Assembly: GCA_006386115.1 (NCBI GenBank)
Contig: VFIW01000019.1
Coordinates: 62,001-126,000, forward strand
Length of the DNA stretch: 64,000 nucleotides
From: Globisporangium splendens
Lineage: Eukaryota > Oomycota > Peronosporomycetes > Pythiales > Pythiaceae
Reading direction: 5' to 3'
Program-made: the position numbers and the translations under genes
The notes under the pieces: model-generated
What the model saw: the letters and a program-made list of their open reading frames with translations, nothing else
Database searches by the model: none
What the model was told of the DNA's origin: nothing
Shown here: one piece after another, positions 60,664 to 64,000 of the stretch
How positions within the stretch are numbered: the first letter of the stretch is position 1
Layout of the letters: each line of letters starts with the position of its first letter

Positions 60664-63600
60664 TTAGTATTCTTTGAGCGTCAATCGCGGCACGATGTTC
60701 ATAGCCTGGAGCTCCTGGAAGAGCAGCTTGCACGCGTACGGGATGCGGATGCTCACGACCTTCTCCTCCGACTTGCAGTACTGGCACCAGCCTTCGTACC
60801 CGAGCATGCGGCAGCCCTGGCACACGTCGGCGCTGAACGCGTCACTTGAGATCATCAGACGCTCCATCAGCAGCATGCTCGCACCGTACCCGATCAGACA
60901 ATCGCGCTCCATCTCTCCCAGACGCAGACCACCGTCGCGCGATCGACCTTCAGTAGGCTGTCGCGTGAGTACGGCACGTGGACCACGCGCACGAGCGTGC
61001 ATCTTGTCCATGACCATGTGCTTGAGCTTCTGGTAGTAGATCGGACCCATGAAGATGTAGCACAAGATCGGTTCGCCCGTGATGCCCGACGTCAGGTAGT
61101 CCTTGCCGGCATAGTTGAACCCGTTCTTCACGAGCTCACGCGAGCAATCGAGCACGTTATCGGCCGTGCCGTACTTCTCACCGAACGCCGTGCCGTACGC
61201 GCGACGGCCGTTGAGCACACCGGCCTTGCCCGCGATCAGCTCAATCATCTTGCCGACCGTCATACGACTCGGGAAACCGTGCGGGTTCATAATCAGGTCG
61301 GGACAGATACCCTGGTCGTTGAACGGCATGTCCTCCTGGTTGCGGATCGTGCCGCAGACGCCCTTCTGACCGTGTCGAGAACTGAACTTGTCACCGATCT
61401 CCGGACGACGCGTCTGGCGGATCAGCACCTTGACCAGGAAATGGTTGGCTTCCGAAGACGTGAGCAGCACCTTGTCCACGTACGCCGGAATCGGACCCTT
61501 GTACGTCGTCGGCGACGGCGAGTACGTCACGTCCAGCGGATCGCGGCCATCCACAGAGTCGTTGAACTGCGTCGGCTGCTCCTTGTTGATCATGATCGCG
61601 CCGTTCTGCACGACGCCACCCACGCGAGCGATACCGTCGGCGTCCAGCGACGCGTACTTGGCGTTGCGGAAACCCATGTTGCCCGCAGCGCCGCCGCCGT
61701 TCGACATGAGGCTGTCAAAGTCCGGTGGACCCACGATGCGGTCGTACGACCCATTCGCGTACTTCTTGATCATCGTCTGGTACTTTTTGAACACCATGCA
61801 GCGGCCAAAGCCGCGGTCCAACGACGCCTTGTTGAGCACGATCGCATCTTCAATATCGTAGCCCGAGTAACTCATGACGGCCACCGTCGCGTTCTGACCC
61901 GCAGGCACGTGGTCAAAGTTGACAAGGTCCAACACGCGCGTCTTGACCATCGGCATCTGCGGGTACACCATCGTGTACAGCAGCGTGTCGATGCGCTCGT
62001 ACTGGTTCATCGCGATCGTGCCGATCGCCTGCTTGCCCATGGCGCACTGGTACGTGTTACGCGGCGACTGGTTGTGGTGAGGGTACGGAATCAATCCCGA
62101 GACCACACCCAGGATCGTCACGGGGTCGATCTCCAAGTGGGTCGTGCGCTCACCGATCTCGCTCTCGTGGAGTGCCACGAGGCAGTTGTTCTCTTCGTTC
62201 ACGTCGACGTACTCGACGCAACCTTCGACGATGAGACTGTGCAGATCGCGAACGCCAGCGCGCAGTTCGTCCAAGTGGCGCTGCGTGAGTCGCGTCTTGT
62301 GAGTCACTGGGTCAATCAGCAGAAGCGGACGGCACACGCGACCGCCGTCTGACGCGATGTACACGACGCGCTGCACGTCGTGCATCATCACCGACACGAA
62401 CTCGCCGATGAGGCCAGCACGACGGATCCGGCGCAATCGCGTCACGAACGCGCGTGGATTCACGTGCGTGCCGATGATCACACCGTTGAGCACGACCAGG
62501 TAGTTGGAGCTGTGGTTGATCTCTTCGCCCGACGACAGTGACACGTCCGTCACGCCCAAGTCAAAGCACAACCGCTTGATCGGCGCGGCTTCTTCGTCCG
62601 ACGTCACGTGGCAGAGCAGCGCCAAGTTCTTTACGAGACCACACGCCTCGCCTTCGGGGGTATCCGCAGGACAGAGCATGCCCCATTGCGACGGCTGCAG
62701 CGAACGCGGGCCAGAGACCTTGCGGGTCTTTTCAAACTGCGACGAGATGCGCGTCATCATGCCGAGCGCCGACATGTACGAGAGCCGCGAGAGTACGTGG
62801 GTCACACCCGCACGATCCATGCGGAATCGCTTGAGCGTCCAGTTGCCCGTGGACAGCGCGTGGTAAAAGCCCTGCGTGATCGTGTCCGTGCGGATGCACT
62901 TGAGGATATCGAACACGGCAGCGCGGTTCGGCTTGCTGAGCACCATGTCCGCCTGGCGCTTCAAATCGCTGTTGAATCGCTTGAACAGGTCTTCGAAGAG
63001 CAACGAGAGCAACTGACCCGCGAGTTCTAGACGCTTGTTGCCGTAGTAATCTTTGTCGTCCAACTGCGTGCGGTCTTTGTCCGTGAAGATGATGCGGCGC
63101 ACGATATGCGCGACGTAAATGCACTTGAGACGGAAATTGTAGTCTTCGCACGGCACGTGGTTGAGCACGAGGTTCGCCAGTGCCGAGCGCGCGGCATCAG
63201 CCAAGCTGCGGTCCTGATGGTGACCGCTGCTACCACCACCACGGTGGCGTCCGCCCGTCGCGCCCACCTTGGTCACGGTGTTCATCTTGGACCCAATGTA
63301 CTCGAGTGCCTGCATTTGCGTGAACACCTTGAGGTCCGACGCTTCTTCGAAGGACGCCGTGAGCGCGTCCGTCACGTCTGGTTCGCTGCCGATAAGGGAC
63401 ACGATCTCCTGGTCGCTCTCCATGCCCATGCCGCGGAACACGATCACGATCGGGATGTCACTGCCAAACGAGTTCGACTTGAGGTACACGCGGTTCTTGT
63501 TGATGAAAATGTTGGTGCGCGACTTGCGCTCATGGGTCGACGACGTGATCGACGCGCACACGTTCTGCTTGGCGTCTTCTTCGATGATCACGCGGTTTTT

Positions 63601-63999
63601 CGACAGCTGCTCGTGGATCAGCACGACTTTCTCGACACCCTTGACGATGAAGTAACCACCCGGGTCGTAAGGGCACTCCTTGAGCTTCGCGAGCTCTGCT
63701 TCACCTTTCTCCGCGAGCACACAGTTGGCGCTGCGCAGCATGATCGGGATGCGGCCGATGAGCACTTTATTGTTGGTCACGATCTTGTTGCCGCGGCGGT
63801 AGCGCACACTCACGTACACGGGCGCGGCGTACGTGCGGTCGCGCAAGCGACACTGATGGGGCGTGACCGACGACGACACAAACGCTTCTTCGTCGATGGA
63901 CGGCGAGCCGATCTGAATGTCCGTGTACTGCAAGAAGAACTTGGGGTCGGCGTCGCTGCGCACCATGTTGTTGGCCTTGGCGCGCACGATGTTCTTCAT
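60664..63999 (-). CDS. POLR3B: RNA polymerase III second-largest subunit, N-terminus outside window
   Basis: An open frame of 1111 residues on the minus strand, running to the window edge; by comparison with the family about 130 N-terminal residues are missing, so the Met at 63999 is internal. It aligns throughout with RPC2 rather than RPB2 or RPA2: [107 protein letters not shown] and [20 protein letters not shown]. The C-terminal zinc site is CQGC with CQYC. It forms part of the Pol III active centre and clamp that makes tRNA and 5S RNA. A Gly/His-rich insertion ([13 protein letters not shown]) is lineage-specific. No introns in the visible part. Confidence 0.96.
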   Translation of the reverse strand: MKNIVRAKANNMVRSDADPKFFLQYTDIQIGSPSIDEEAFVSSSVTPHQCRLRDRTYAAPVYVSVRYRRGNKIVTNNKVLIGRIPIMLRSANCVLAEKGEAELAKLKECPYDPGGYFIVKGVEKVVLIHEQLSKNRVIIEEDAKQNVCASITSSTHERKSRTNIFINKNRVYLKSNSFGSDIPIVIVFRGMGMESDQEIVSLIGSEPDVTDALTASFEEASDLKVFTQMQALEYIGSKMNTVTKVGATGGRHRGGGSSGHHQDRSLADAARSALANLVLNHVPCEDYNFRLKCIYVAHIVRRIIFTDKDRTQLDDKDYYGNKRLELAGQLLSLLFEDLFKRFNSDLKRQADMVLSKPNRAAVFDILKCIRTDTITQGFYHALSTGNWTLKRFRMDRAGVTHVLSRLSYMSALGMMTRISSQFEKTRKVSGPRSLQPSQWGMLCPADTPEGEACGLVKNLALLCHVTSDEEAAPIKRLCFDLGVTDVSLSSGEEINHSSNYLVVLNGVIIGTHVNPRAFVTRLRRIRRAGLIGEFVSVMMHDVQRVVYIASDGGRVCRPLLLIDPVTHKTRLTQRHLDELRAGVRDLHSLIVEGCVEYVDVNEENNCLVALHESEIGERTTHLEIDPVTILGVVSGLIPYPHHNQSPRNTYQCAMGKQAIGTIAMNQYERIDTLLYTMVYPQMPMVKTRVLDLVNFDHVPAGQNATVAVMSYSGYDIEDAIVLNKASLDRGFGRCMVFKKYQTMIKKYANGSYDRIVGPPDFDSLMSNGGGAAGNMGFRNAKYASLDADGIARVGGVVQNGAIMINKEQPTQFNDSVDGRDPLDVTYSPSPTTYKGPIPAYVDKVLLTSSEANHFLVKVLIRQTRRPEIGDKFSSRHGQKGVCGTIRNQEDMPFNDQGICPDLIMNPHGFPSRMTVGKMIELIAGKAGVLNGRRAYGTAFGEKYGTADNVLDCSRELVKNGFNYAGKDYLTSGITGEPILCYIFMGPIYYQKLKHMVMDKMHARARGPRAVLTRQPTEGRSRDGGLRLGEMERDCLIGYGASMLLMERLMISSDAFSADVCQGCRMLGYEGWCQYCKSEEKVVSIRIPYACKLLFQELQAMNIVPRLTLKEY

Positions 64000-64000
64000 G

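Noticed and set aside
60997..62352. Plus-strand open frame of 451 codons
   Set aside because: It is antisense to the conserved RPC2 gene and is Arg/His/Val-rich, the usual shadow of a GC3-biased gene.

Overview
The window is nuclear DNA from a stramenopile, almost certainly an oomycete of the Pythium/Phytophthora group. Four things point to this: dense GC-rich genes with short (65-107 bp) GT-AG introns; DUF6818, elicitin-like and tandem PLAC8 proteins typical of oomycetes; start sites preceded by TCATTYYNCAWTTT-like sequences resembling the oomycete Inr+FPR core promoter; and ordinary eukaryotic housekeeping genes. Species cannot be fixed from the sequence alone.

Layout. 1-3369: 3' part of a neuroguidin/Lcp5 gene (minus), divergent from an RCC1-repeat gene carrying an in-frame TAG. 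3551-17803: an array of eight small PLAC8-family membrane proteins on both strands, interrupted by one DUF6818 gene and by an orphan elicitin-like domain without a start codon. 19092-53230: four secreted tyrosinases (19.1, 33.4, 47.0 and 51.3 kb) sharing a Cys-containing C-terminal module. Among them lie a crooked-neck splicing factor, a multipass membrane protein with apparent frameshifts, a membrane-anchored aspartyl protease, a mitochondrial TPR protein, a J-domain/TMEM185 fusion, a small secreted protein, a flavin-reductase-like protein, a Sac1 phosphatase, two inverted tandem-MARVEL-like paralogues and Hikeshi. 54456-63999: CWF19L1-like, a small probable mitochondrial protein, UPF0489, and most of the RNA polymerase III second-largest subunit (5' end outside the window).

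Two layers are interleaved. One is a conserved housekeeping set (ribosome biogenesis, splicing, Pol III, phosphoinositide turnover, nuclear import). The other is a fast-duplicating surface/secreted set (PLAC8, tyrosinase, MARVEL-like, elicitin-like, aspartyl protease). The best leads are the LPxY tails shared by most of the PLAC8 paralogues, the shared C-terminal module of the tyrosinases, a 219-bp nucleotide-identical tract between otherwise diverged MARVEL paralogues (gene conversion), the J-domain/TMEM185 fusion, and the orphan elicitin domain. Exon joins were made by hand from splice motifs and reading-frame continuity. No transcript data were available.
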